Assembly (NCBI GenBank): GCA_020633435.1
Contig: JACKDP010000010.1
Location: 124,001 to 188,000, forward strand
Length of the DNA: 64,000 bases
Reading direction: 5' to 3'
Origin: Myxococcales bacterium
Lineage (GTDB): Bacteria > Myxococcota_A > Bradymonadia > UBA7976 > UBA1532
Positions 8,683 to 18,088 of this stretch are shown piece by piece. The position numbers and the translations under genes are program-made. The first letter of the stretch is position 1, and the number at the start of each line of letters is the position of its first letter. The notes beneath the pieces were generated by a model. The model was not told the origin of the DNA. It searched no databases and saw only the letters and a list, made by a program, of their open reading frames with translations.

Positions 8683-11600
8683 ATGACAGCCACCGACCAA
8701 CGCCTCTGGCACCGCCACTGCCTCCAGCTCGAGCGCCGCGCGCAGGCCGTGCGCGATCCCCTGGCCGTCGCCCGCCTCCACCACCAGCGCGGCTTCGTGC
8801 AGGCGGCGCTGCTGGGCGACGTGGCCGCCGCCATCCAGGCGTGGCTCGAGGCCCTGGCGACGTGGCCCGGCCATGTGCCGACGCTCATCGCCCTACGGGA
8901 CGCCGCCCTCGCGACGGATGACCACCCGCTCGCGCGCCGCCTCTTCGATGCGCACCTGGACGTGCTGAACCGGCCGGGGGCCGATGGCCGTGATGCGGCC
9001 GAAATGTATACGTTTTTCGCCTGGGTCTGGCTCCTGCGCTGGCCCGACGCCGACCGCGCCGGCGTGGCCATCCGACGCCTCGACGCCCTGGCGCCCGAGG
9101 CCGATGGCGATGTGCTCGCGCCCCTGGCCCTGCCCCCCGCCGACCAGATCCTGCGGCTGGAGCGCCGCCTCGCCGCGGGCCGCGCGCCCTGGCGGCTGGC
9201 CGCCCTGGCCGAGCTGCAGCTCCGCTCCCCCCGCCCGGGCGACGTGCGGGCCCTGCTGGTCGAGGCCGCCGCCGCCGATCCCTACGCCGCCCTGCGCTTC
9301 GTCGAGCACGCCACCGCCGTGGACGACGCCCGCGGTCGCGCCGAGGCGCTGGAGGCCCTCGCCCGCTTCTGCGGGCCCTACAAGCCGGTGCTGCGCTTCC
9401 TCGCCGGCGAGCTCTGGGACCTGCTCCTCGACGACGCCACGCGGGCCCGCGCCGCGTTCGCCTCGACGGCCGAGGTCGCCGTCGACCGGATGATGCGCGT
9501 CAAGGAGGCCATCCGCGCCGCCCGGCCGCTCAGCCGCCCGGGGCCGCTGGCCGAGGTCATGGCGGCCCTGGCCGACGACGTGGCCGAGGACGCCACCTTC
9601 TCCGGCTGCCTGCGGGTGCGCGCCGCCACCCTGTACGCGGAGGCGGGCGACGACGAGCGCGCCTGGGCCCACGCCACCGCCGCCCTCACGACGCTGCCCG
9701 CCCTGCCCGCGGCCCAGCGGCTCGTCGCCCGCCTGGGCGTCCAGGGCCGCCACTACCGCGGCCTCGCCGACGCCCTCGCCGGGGTCGACGCGCCCGCCTG
9801 GCGCCGCCTGCGCGCGGCCACGCTCGAGCTCGGGGTGGGGGACGTCGTGGCCGCCGAGGCCGCCCTGGGCCGGGTGGACGCCGCGACGGATCTGGCCGAG
9901 CTGCGCCTGCGCCAGCGCCTGCTGACGGCCGCCGACGACGCGGCCCTGGCTCGGGCGTGGCAGCGCGAGGCCGCCCTCGTCGACGCCGGGGAGCGCCGCG
10001 CCGATCTGTACCTGCGCATCGGCCAGCGCGCGCTCACCGAGCCTGGCCCCCTCGATCGCGCGCTCACCTATCTCTTCTGGGTGCTCGACCACGACCCCGA
10101 GCACCTGACGGCCCTGCGGCTCATCTTCGAGGCGTGCCAGGCCACCGGCCCGCGCGAAGCCCTGCTGGAGGCCGCGGCCCGGCTGCTGCCGCTGCTCGAC
10201 GCCCCCGACGACCAGCGCCCCGTGCAGCGCGCCGTCGCGGGGGCGTGGGCCCACACCGATCCGCCCCGCGCGGCCGCCGTCCTGGAGCAGGCGCTGGGCC
10301 AGCACCCGGGCGACGCGGAGACGGTGCAGGCGCTGGAGGCCCTGTACGAGCGCCTGGATCGCCCCGCGGATCTGGCCCGGCTGTACCAGGACGCGCTGCG
10401 CACGGGGGCCCTGCCGCCGGCCGAGCAGGCGCGCATCGCGCTGCGGCTCGGGCGGCTGCTGGAGGGCCCGCTCGCCGATCCCGGCGGCGCCCTGCGGGTG
10501 TACGCCGACGCCCTGGAGGCGGCGGTGCCGGGCTCCGACGTCCACCAGGCCCTCGAGGCCGGCGTGGCCCGGCTGATGGGCCATGACGACCCGACGGCCA
10601 CCCTCTACGGCACGCTGCCCTCGGTCGACACCCGGCGCAACGCGGCGCCGGTGGGCCCGCCGTCCGAACCCCCGCCGGCCCCGGCGCCGCTGCCCCCCGT
10701 GGGGCCGCTGCCGGCCATGGGGCGTGGCGGCCTGCTCGGCGGGGACGCCCTGCTCGCCCCGCTGCTGGCCGAGGACGAGGACGAGCCGACGACGCTGACG
10801 GACGTCTCGCTCATCGAGGATGGCCCCGCCGATCCCGACGCCCTGTCGTTCCTGGGGGAGGAGCGGGCCCGGGGTCGCGACGACGATCCGGGCCGCGCCA
10901 TCATCGCTCGCAAGCTGCGCCAGGCCCGCCGCGAGGCCCCCTGGCCCGGCGGCGAAGATCCCGCAATCCGTTTGCAGATCGAGGCCTTCGAGCGCGCCGA
11001 CGATCCCGACGCCCGGGCCGACGCGGCGCTGCGGCTGGGGGAGCGCTACCAGGCCGCCGGCCAGCTCGACGCGGCGCTGCGGGCGCTGCGCGAGGCGCGG
11101 GGCCTGCGGGCGGACGACCCGGCCATCGAGGAGCGGCTGGAGGCCGTGTACCAGGCCCGGGGGGACTGGAGCGGCCTCGCCGATCTGCTGGCTGGTCGCG
11201 TGCGGCGCCTGCCCGCCCGGGCCACCGAGCGGCGGCGGGGGCTCCTCGTCCAGCTCGGCCACCTGCGGGCCGACCGCCTGGACGATCCGGCCGGGGCCGT
11301 GGAGGCGCTGCAGGAGGCCGTGTCGCTGGGGGAGCGGGACGTCGGCGTCCTGACGGCGCTGGCCCGCGCGCTCAAGCAGGTGCGCCGCTTCGAGGCGTAC
11401 GTCGAGGTGCTCACGCTGGCGGGGCTGGCCGAGCCCGACGCCGTGGACGCGGGGGACGCCCTCACCCTCGGCCGCGTGTTCCTGTACCAGCTCGACGCCC
11501 CCGAGCGGGCCGCCCCCTTCCTGCTGCGCGCCGCCCGCGCGCTGCCCGACCGCGTCGACGTCGCCGCCGATCTCGCCTGGGCCCGCGCCGCCGCCGGCGA

Positions 11601-14600
11601 CGTCCGCCTGGGGGTGCGCCTGCTGGAGCAGGCCATCGCCTCCGCGGCTGGCCCCGAGGGCCAGGGCCCCCGGCAGGTGCTCCGCCTGCGCCTGGCCCGC
11701 CTGCACGAGGAGCTGGCGGGGGATCCCGAGCTGGCCCGGCGCGCCTACCGCGAGGCCCTCCGCGACGGGGTGCGCGATCCCGCCGTGCTGGAGCGCGTGG
11801 AGCGCCTGGCCAGCGACGCCCGCGACTGGGTGACGCTGGCCGAGGTGCTGCGGCGCAGCTTCGAGGAGGCCCGCGCTCGCCGCGATGGCGCCGACGTGCG
11901 CAAGCTGGGCCTGCGCCTGGGCCGCCTGCTGCGCGACACCCTCGACCAGCCGGCCGAGGCCACCCGGGTGCTGCTCGAGACGTACGAGCAGGCCCCCGAT
12001 GACACCGACCTCTTCCAGCTCGTGGCCGAGGGCCTCGCCGCCCACCCCGACGCCGCCGCCACCATCCGCCTGTACGGCACCCGCGTGGCCAGCACGCTGC
12101 TGGCCCCCGACGAGCGCCTGCGCATCGGCCTGCGCCTCGTCGAGGCCTTCATCGCCGAGGGCCGCGCCGCGGAGGCCGTCGAAGAGCTCGACACCCTGCG
12201 CGCCCTCGCCCCCGCGGACGCCACCGTGCGGGCCGCCGTGGAGCGCCTCTTCCCCAAGGCCGGCCGCTGGGCCGACCTGGTGGCGCTGTACCGCGCCGAC
12301 CTGCAGGTGGCCGACGCCGAGGCGTACCCGGCCGTCCTGCGCAAGCTCGCCCGCGCCCTGGAGGTGGGCCAGCGCGACCTGCCCGCCGCCACCGAGGCCT
12401 GGCAGGCCCTCGTCGAGAGCGACCCCCGCGACCTGGAGGCCGTCCGCGCCGTGGCCCGCCTGCTGGAGGCCCAGCGCCGCTTCAGCGAGCTGCTGCTCGT
12501 CAGCCAGCGCGAGGTCGCCCTGGTGGCCGAGCCCCGCCAGAAGGCCTACATCCACTTTAGAATCGGGACGTTGCACGAGACGCACCTGGGCGATCTGGAG
12601 GCCGCGTCGGCCGCCTACCGCACCGCGCTCAAGCTCGATCCCCGCTGCTTCCCGGCGCTGCACGGCCTGCGCACCATCGCCACCGACCTGGGCCAGTGGA
12701 GCCGCGTGCTCCAGCTCCTCGGGCAGGAGCTGCGGCTCTGGGACGAGCCGCGCGAGCGGGCCGCCGTGCTCGCGCGCATGGGCGACGTGCACGCCCGCCA
12801 CCTCGATCAGGCCGACGAGGCCGAGGCCTGCTACCGCCGCGCGGTGGATCTCTGGCCCGCCTGCGTCCCGGCGGCCCGCGCCCTGGCCGACGCCGCCTTC
12901 GACGCCGGCCGCTTCCACGAGGCGGCGCCGCTGCTGCAGAGCCTCACCCAGCAGAAGCTCGACGCCTGGCCCCCCGCGGCCCGCAGCGATCTCTTCTACA
13001 AGCGCGGCGCCGCGGCCTTCGCGCTGGGGCGCGTCATCGAGGCCATCGAGAGCCTGGAGCTGGCGCTGGAGTTCACGCCCGACCACCACGAGGCCCTGCG
13101 CGCGCTGGTGAAGGCGGTGGCGAAGATGGGCGACGCGGAGCGGCTCGACGCCCTGGCCGCGCGCCTGGACGCCGTCTACACCCGCCACGCCGAGGCCGGT
13201 CGGGAGGCCGAGTGCGGCCGCGTCGACGTCCTGCGCGGCCATGTGGCCCAGCGCGCCCTGCGGCTCGGCCAGGCCGAGGCCTGGTACCGGGCCGCCGCGG
13301 CCCGCCGGCCCCACGACCTCGACGCCCACCTGCCCCTGGTGATGCTGCACGTCCGCGCCCGCCGCTGGGTGGAGGCCACCGCCGTCCTGCGGGCGTTCGC
13401 CGAGGGCCTCAAGGCCACCCTGAACGACCACCGCCCCGACCGGGAGCGCTACGTCGAGGCCCTGCTCATCGAGGCCGACCTCTGGTGCGACGGCGCCGTC
13501 GATCCGGGCCGCGCCATCGAGTGCTGCCGCCGGGTCCTGCAGGTCGAGCCGCGCGCCCGCACCGCCCTCTTCCGCATGGCCCAGGCCCACTTCGTCAAGA
13601 AGGAGTTCACCGAGGCCCGCGAGGTCATCCAGCGCGCCCTGCCGCTGCCCGACGAGCAGGTCGCCGCCGAGGAGCACGCCCTCTACGTCTTCTACCTGGG
13701 CCGCATCCACGAGGCCGGCTTCCAGGACGCCCACGGCGCCGCCGAGCTCTACCAGCGCGCCCTCCAGATCGATCCGGGCTGCGCGTCGGCGCTCCTGGGG
13801 CTGCTGCGCCTGCACGGCCGGGCGGGGCGGGAGGCGGCCGTCGACCGCCTGCTGGCCGCCGGGCGGGGCCTCATCGAGGGGCCCGACGGGGGCGATCCCG
13901 TCCTGGCCGCCCTGCGCCTGCACGTCGCCGGGGTGCGCCTGCGCCGCGGCGACGCGCTCGGCGCCGCCGCGCTGCTGGCCCCCCTCGCCGACGGGGGCGG
14001 GCCCCGCGCCCGCGACGCCCGCTTCGCGCTGGCCCAGGTGGGCCTCGCCCGCGGGGACGCCGAGGCCGCCGCGCGCCCCCTGCTGCGCGCCCTCGACGAG
14101 GACGTCACCGACACCGAGGCCCTGCGCGCCCTCGCCGACCTGCTGAGCCGCCACGGCGACGACGAGCGCCTCTTCCAGGTCCTGTCGGCGCTGGAGCTCT
14201 TCAGCTCGCTCACCGCCGAGGAGCAGGCCCGCTTCGACGCCCTGCAGACGCGCGCCCGGCTGGCCGGCGACCGGGGCCACCGGGCGCTCACGGCGGAGGA
14301 GCTGCGCGGCCTCGTGGCCCACCCGTCGTTCCAGAGCCCGCTCGTGGCGCTGGTGGGGCTGTACGAGCCGGCCCTGGAGGAGCGCTTCGCCCTGCCCCCG
14401 CTGGAGCCGCCGCCCCGCGGCGCCCTCGTGACGGGCCGCCGCCACCCCTTCGCCCCCGACGCCCGGGCGGTGCAGGCGCTCCTCGACGGGCGCGACCTCG
14501 ACGTCTACATCGCCGACGATCCCGAGCCGGTCCAGGTCCGCCCGGGCGCGCGCCCGCTGGTGGTGCTGGGCGGCGCCGGCCTGACCGCCGCCCACCAGCG

Positions 14601-15051
14601 CTTCTACCTGGGCCGGGCCTCGGCGTTCTGCACCCTCGGCGTCGGCCGCCTGCACGACCTCGGCCCCGAGCGGTCACTGGAGCTGCTGGGCGCCCTGGCC
14701 GCCCTCTTCGACCGGGGCCAGCCCGACGCCGGCCTCGGGCCGCTGCCCCCGCGGGCCGCCGAGGCGGCGCGGGCCGTCATCGCCCAGACCGGCGGCGCGC
14801 CCCTGCCCGCGATGCACACCGGCGAGGCCGTCTTGACCGGCATCGTGCGCACCGCCGACCGCGTCGGGCTGCTCGCCGCCGGCCGCCTGCGCGCCGCCGT
14901 CGAGGGGGTGGCGGCCATCGGCGCCGTGGTCCCCGTCCGGGGCGATCTGACCTGGGCGGTCCGAAGCCGGTCGCGCCTCCAGGATCTCGTGAAGTATGCT
15001 CTGTCCGAATCGCACCACCAGGTAAGACACGCCCTCGGTCTGGCCATCTAG
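8683..15051 (+). CDS. Giant TPR protein (2122 residues)
   Basis: A 2122-residue, mostly alpha-helical protein of tandem TPR-like hairpins from about residue 20 to 1900. A Pro-rich and acidic linker (about 640-760) divides it in two; the repeats in the second half are more regular (AYIHFRIGTLHETHLGDLEAASAAYRTAL type). The last about 220 residues are a non-TPR alpha/beta domain that resembles the C-terminal domain seen on other large myxobacterial TPR proteins; I do not know its function. No signal peptide or membrane helix is seen. It ends 7 bases before the STAS gene, so it belongs to one transcription unit with the STAS, PAS and SpoIIE genes and may act as their scaffold or sensor (inference). 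Confidence 0.9.
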   Translation: MTATDQRLWHRHCLQLERRAQAVRDPLAVARLHHQRGFVQAALLGDVAAAIQAWLEALATWPGHVPTLIALRDAALATDDHPLARRLFDAHLDVLNRPGADGRDAAEMYTFFAWVWLLRWPDADRAGVAIRRLDALAPEADGDVLAPLALPPADQILRLERRLAAGRAPWRLAALAELQLRSPRPGDVRALLVEAAAADPYAALRFVEHATAVDDARGRAEALEALARFCGPYKPVLRFLAGELWDLLLDDATRARAAFASTAEVAVDRMMRVKEAIRAARPLSRPGPLAEVMAALADDVAEDATFSGCLRVRAATLYAEAGDDERAWAHATAALTTLPALPAAQRLVARLGVQGRHYRGLADALAGVDAPAWRRLRAATLELGVGDVVAAEAALGRVDAATDLAELRLRQRLLTAADDAALARAWQREAALVDAGERRADLYLRIGQRALTEPGPLDRALTYLFWVLDHDPEHLTALRLIFEACQATGPREALLEAAARLLPLLDAPDDQRPVQRAVAGAWAHTDPPRAAAVLEQALGQHPGDAETVQALEALYERLDRPADLARLYQDALRTGALPPAEQARIALRLGRLLEGPLADPGGALRVYADALEAAVPGSDVHQALEAGVARLMGHDDPTATLYGTLPSVDTRRNAAPVGPPSEPPPAPAPLPPVGPLPAMGRGGLLGGDALLAPLLAEDEDEPTTLTDVSLIEDGPADPDALSFLGEERARGRDDDPGRAIIARKLRQARREAPWPGGEDPAIRLQIEAFERADDPDARADAALRLGERYQAAGQLDAALRALREARGLRADDPAIEERLEAVYQARGDWSGLADLLAGRVRRLPARATERRRGLLVQLGHLRADRLDDPAGAVEALQEAVSLGERDVGVLTALARALKQVRRFEAYVEVLTLAGLAEPDAVDAGDALTLGRVFLYQLDAPERAAPFLLRAARALPDRVDVAADLAWARAAAGDVRLGVRLLEQAIASAAGPEGQGPRQVLRLRLARLHEELAGDPELARRAYREALRDGVRDPAVLERVERLASDARDWVTLAEVLRRSFEEARARRDGADVRKLGLRLGRLLRDTLDQPAEATRVLLETYEQAPDDTDLFQLVAEGLAAHPDAAATIRLYGTRVASTLLAPDERLRIGLRLVEAFIAEGRAAEAVEELDTLRALAPADATVRAAVERLFPKAGRWADLVALYRADLQVADAEAYPAVLRKLARALEVGQRDLPAATEAWQALVESDPRDLEAVRAVARLLEAQRRFSELLLVSQREVALVAEPRQKAYIHFRIGTLHETHLGDLEAASAAYRTALKLDPRCFPALHGLRTIATDLGQWSRVLQLLGQELRLWDEPRERAAVLARMGDVHARHLDQADEAEACYRRAVDLWPACVPAARALADAAFDAGRFHEAAPLLQSLTQQKLDAWPPAARSDLFYKRGAAAFALGRVIEAIESLELALEFTPDHHEALRALVKAVAKMGDAERLDALAARLDAVYTRHAEAGREAECGRVDVLRGHVAQRALRLGQAEAWYRAAAARRPHDLDAHLPLVMLHVRARRWVEATAVLRAFAEGLKATLNDHRPDRERYVEALLIEADLWCDGAVDPGRAIECCRRVLQVEPRARTALFRMAQAHFVKKEFTEAREVIQRALPLPDEQVAAEEHALYVFYLGRIHEAGFQDAHGAAELYQRALQIDPGCASALLGLLRLHGRAGREAAVDRLLAAGRGLIEGPDGGDPVLAALRLHVAGVRLRRGDALGAAALLAPLADGGGPRARDARFALAQVGLARGDAEAAARPLLRALDEDVTDTEALRALADLLSRHGDDERLFQVLSALELFSSLTAEEQARFDALQTRARLAGDRGHRALTAEELRGLVAHPSFQSPLVALVGLYEPALEERFALPPLEPPPRGALVTGRRHPFAPDARAVQALLDGRDLDVYIADDPEPVQVRPGARPLVVLGGAGLTAAHQRFYLGRASAFCTLGVGRLHDLGPERSLELLGALAALFDRGQPDAGLGPLPPRAAEAARAVIAQTGGAPLPAMHTGEAVLTGIVRTADRVGLLAAGRLRAAVEGVAAIGAVVPVRGDLTWAVRSRSRLQDLVKYALSESHHQVRHALGLAI

Positions 15052-15058
15052 AGCAGGT

Positions 15059-15883
15059 ATGGGAGAGAAGAAGCTCCATATCGGGACCAGCACCGTCGAG
15101 GACGTCACGTTCGTGAAGCTCTCGGGGGTGGTGGACGAAGACAACGCCCTCGATCGCGCCACCCGGCGCATCACGGCGCCCACGGTGGTCATCGACCTCG
15201 CCGAGGTGCAGCGCATCAACAGCTGCGGCGTGCGCGACTGGGTGAACTGGCTGGGAGAGCTGGACGAGCTGGGCAAGCAGGTCATCCTGACCCGCCTGTC
15301 GCCCTGCATCGTCACGCAGCTCAACCTGGTCAACAACTTCATCGGTCGCGCCCGGGTCCGCAGCTTCTTCGCGCCGTACTACTGCCCGGGCTGCGACGTC
15401 GAGGCGCTCTGCCTGCTGCAGGTGTCCGATTTCGCTGGGCAATCCACGCCCACGGCCCCGCGGCCCGCCGACCCCCGCAGCCCCAGCGTCCGCTGCCAGA
15501 AGTCGCCCCCCAAGAGCCCCTGCGAGCTGGGCTTCGATGATCTGGAGGAGAGCTACTTCGCCTTCCTGCCCCGGGCCCTCGCCCAGGGGAAGGAGGCCGG
15601 CTTCGACGCGGGCATCGAGGGCCTCAGCCCCACCCTGCGAGCGCGCATCGAGCGGCTCGACAAGGTGGCCGGCGACGCCTCCACCCCCGTGAGCGGCAGC
15701 TACTCGCCCCTCACCAGCACCAGCATCAGCATCGCCCAGAGCCCGGCGGCCCTCGTCCCCGAGCGCGCCGACGCGGTGCCGGCGGCGGGGGGCCGCAACG
15801 CCACCTACGTGGCGCTGACCGCCCTGGCCATGGCCCTCGTCGGCCTCATCGCCTACGTCGTCTTCGTGGCGGGGAGGGGCTGA
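15059..15883 (+). CDS. STAS-domain protein with Cys cluster and C-terminal membrane anchor
   Basis: A 274-residue protein. Residues about 8-105 follow the STAS (SpoIIAA-like anti-sigma antagonist) fold; IDLAEVQRINSCGVRDW matches the conserved loop, with NSCG where SpoIIAA has DSSG, so S55 could be a phosphorylation site. A cysteine cluster follows at C109, C112 and C118 (CPGCDVEALC), possibly metal-binding. A low-complexity Pro/Ser region leads to one hydrophobic helix at about 248-268, close to the C-terminus, so it is probably tail-anchored with the STAS domain in the cytoplasm. It lies just upstream of PAS and SpoIIE-phosphatase genes, as expected for partner switching. Confidence 0.82.
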   Translation: MGEKKLHIGTSTVEDVTFVKLSGVVDEDNALDRATRRITAPTVVIDLAEVQRINSCGVRDWVNWLGELDELGKQVILTRLSPCIVTQLNLVNNFIGRARVRSFFAPYYCPGCDVEALCLLQVSDFAGQSTPTAPRPADPRSPSVRCQKSPPKSPCELGFDDLEESYFAFLPRALAQGKEAGFDAGIEGLSPTLRARIERLDKVAGDASTPVSGSYSPLTSTSISIAQSPAALVPERADAVPAAGGRNATYVALTALAMALVGLIAYVVFVAGRG

Positions 15884-15884
15884 G

Positions 15885-16412
15885 GTGGACGCCGTCGCCC
15901 GCGTGCGCACCCTCGGCGCCGCCTTCCTCGACCCCTGGGTCGTGATGGACGCCGACGATCGCGTGGTGGAGTTCGACGCCCGCTACCGCAGCCTGTTTCC
16001 GCGCCACCAGGCCCGCCGCCTGGGGGGCAGCGTCTGCTGCCAGTTCCTCAAGCTCAGCGTCTGCGCCGACGGCGTGCACCTGGCCTCGCGCTGCCTCGCG
16101 GCCGGCGGCCCCGTCCGCTACGACGAGATCGAGGCCACGCTGGAGGGCGAGACGCTGCGCCTCATCGCCAGCGCCGCCCCCATCGGCCCCGACGACGGCC
16201 CCCCCGACGGGGTGCTCATCCTGCTGCGCGATGTCTCCGATCTCGCTGACATGCAAAGGAAATATCGCGAGATGCTCGATCGGGAGACCCGGGCCGGCGA
16301 GGCGCTGCGCCAGGAGATCACCCGCAAGACGAAGGAGCTCATGGACACCAACATGGAGCTCAACCGGGTGCAGAAGGACCTGATGCGCTTCAAGAAGGGG
16401 CTCTTCGGCTGA
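15885..16412 (+). CDS. PAS-domain sensor protein with C-terminal coiled coil
   Basis: A 175-residue protein starting with GTG one base after the STAS stop. Residues about 10-115 look like a single PAS domain: FLDPWVVMDADDRVVEFDARYRSLF at the start and ILLRDVSDLADMQ at the end. A charged helix of about 50 residues (REMLDRETRAGEALRQEI and onward) predicts a coiled coil. Two Cys (SVCCQF) and a third (SVCADG) are in the PAS core. There is no kinase or output domain, so it probably signals by protein contact, most likely with the phosphatase encoded 3 bases downstream. Confidence 0.82.
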   Translation: MDAVARVRTLGAAFLDPWVVMDADDRVVEFDARYRSLFPRHQARRLGGSVCCQFLKLSVCADGVHLASRCLAAGGPVRYDEIEATLEGETLRLIASAAPIGPDDGPPDGVLILLRDVSDLADMQRKYREMLDRETRAGEALRQEITRKTKELMDTNMELNRVQKDLMRFKKGLFG

Positions 16413-16415
16413 CCC

Positions 16416-18047
16416 ATGCTCAAGGCCATCAAAAGCCTGCCCATCAGCGTGAAGCTGATGGCCACCACGACGCTCCTCCTGGTGTTCACCGTGGGGCTGT
16501 ACGGGGTGATGAACCTGCAGGGGATGAGCCGGGTCTATGACGAGTCCCGCGCCGAGCAGCAGTCCATCGTGCTGCGGCGCGCGGCCACCAGCGCCGACCG
16601 CACCGGCGACGCCATCGGGGCCATGGCCGGCGTGCTCCTGGCCGCGGGCGCCTACTCCGACCTGGACGCCCTGCTCAAGCGCATGGCCCAGGACGACCCC
16701 CGGCTGCGGTTCGTCGAGGTCTTCGAGGGGGCGCGCAGCGTGGCCCGCGCCGGCGATCCCGCCGGGGCCCGCGCCGGCCTCGCCGAGGCCCGCGACCTCA
16801 AGGCCACCGAGGAGCTGCACGCCGAGGTGGGGGTCTTCACCCGCGACGGCGCCCTCGATCTGATCATCGCCACCGCCGAGTTCGAGAGCGCCGGCATCAA
16901 GGGCCGCGTCGAGGCCGGCTGGTCCATCCAGGACATCGCCGCCACCAACGCCCGCATCGAGGAGCGCTACGCCGAGCGCAAGCAGGACGCCATGACCAAC
17001 GCCCTCTTCGTGGGCGGGCTCATCATCCTGCTGGGCATCGTGCTGACCATCCTGCAGAGCCTCCGCATCAGCCGCCCGCTGCGCGACCTGTCGCACATCG
17101 TCGACCGCATCGCCCACGGCAACCTGTCGGAGCGCGCCCTGGTGGACGCCCGCGACGAGATCGGCGTGCTCGCCCGCAACTTCAACTACATGGCCGAGCA
17201 GCTCGGGGTGCTCCTCACCGAGACGAAGGAGAAGGCCACGTACGAGAAGGAGATGGAGGTGGCGCGGGTCATCCAGGAGTCCCTGCTGCCCCCGTCGCGC
17301 GTCATCGACGCCGGCTTCTTCCAGTTCATCGGCTACTTCAAGAGCGCCAGCATCTGCGGCGGCGACTGGTGGAACTACGCCGAGCTCTCCGGCGGCCGCC
17401 TGCTCATCCTCATCGGCGACGTCACGGGCCACGGCGTCTCCAGCGCCATGATCACGGCCGCCGCCAAGTCGTGCTGCGACACCCTGCGCCACGTCACCGA
17501 GGGCGAGCTGACGGTCACGTTCCTGCTCGAGGAGCTCAACAAGACCATCTACGAGGCCGCCAACCGCAAGTTCGTGATGACGTTCTTCGCCACCATCATC
17601 GACCCGCGGGCCGGCACGCTCACCTTCAGCAACGCGGGGCACAACTTCCCGCTGCTGTTCCGTGCCCAGCCCCCCGAGGGCGAGCCGGCGGTGGTGCCCC
17701 TCGTCACCCGCGGCAACCGCCTGGGCGACGTGATGGAGTCGCGCTTCCTGGAGCGGACGGTGCCCTACGGCCCCGGCGACGTGCTCGTCTGGTACACCGA
17801 CGGCATCACCGAGGGCCTGGGCAAGGACGGCCAGGAGTACGGCGAGAAGCGCTTCCGGCGCAGCATCCGCGCCATGCTCGACAAGGGCCCCGACGAGATC
17901 CTCGAGAAGGTCCTGCGCGACGCGGAGGGCTACTTCGCCGACTTCGCCCACCCGGAGGACGACATCACCCTGGTGGTGGGCAAGTTCCCCGACCGCGCCT
18001 TGCCCGCACGCCGGGGGCCGCCGCCCCGCCCGTCGCTGCCGGCCTGA
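16416..18047 (+). CDS. Membrane HAMP-SpoIIE (RsbU-type) PP2C phosphatase
   Basis: A 543-residue protein. A first membrane helix at about 14-34 and a second at about 190-213 flank an extracytoplasmic sensor region of about 155 residues. A HAMP domain (LRISRPLRDLSHIVDRIAHG) follows, then a short coiled coil and a SpoIIE-type PP2C domain from about 290 to 525. Metal-binding and catalytic signatures are visible: GGDWWNY, IGDVTGHG, YTDGITEG and DDITLVVG. Such enzymes dephosphorylate STAS antagonists to release a sigma factor or other target. The neighbouring STAS protein is the obvious substrate (inference). No serine kinase of the RsbW type is encoded nearby. Confidence 0.93.
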   Translation: MLKAIKSLPISVKLMATTTLLLVFTVGLYGVMNLQGMSRVYDESRAEQQSIVLRRAATSADRTGDAIGAMAGVLLAAGAYSDLDALLKRMAQDDPRLRFVEVFEGARSVARAGDPAGARAGLAEARDLKATEELHAEVGVFTRDGALDLIIATAEFESAGIKGRVEAGWSIQDIAATNARIEERYAERKQDAMTNALFVGGLIILLGIVLTILQSLRISRPLRDLSHIVDRIAHGNLSERALVDARDEIGVLARNFNYMAEQLGVLLTETKEKATYEKEMEVARVIQESLLPPSRVIDAGFFQFIGYFKSASICGGDWWNYAELSGGRLLILIGDVTGHGVSSAMITAAAKSCCDTLRHVTEGELTVTFLLEELNKTIYEAANRKFVMTFFATIIDPRAGTLTFSNAGHNFPLLFRAQPPEGEPAVVPLVTRGNRLGDVMESRFLERTVPYGPGDVLVWYTDGITEGLGKDGQEYGEKRFRRSIRAMLDKGPDEILEKVLRDAEGYFADFAHPEDDITLVVGKFPDRALPARRGPPPRPSLPA

Positions 18048-18088
18048 TCGGGTCGCAAGCTACTGAAATCAGTGGGTAATGTCGCGAA

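Noticed and set aside
8893..14655. A 1920-residue open frame on the minus strand opposite the giant TPR gene
   Set aside because: It is an antisense shadow, common when third positions are nearly all G or C. It has low-complexity Gly/Ala/Gln composition, no motifs and no ribosome site, and the plus-strand frame has clear TPR repeats.
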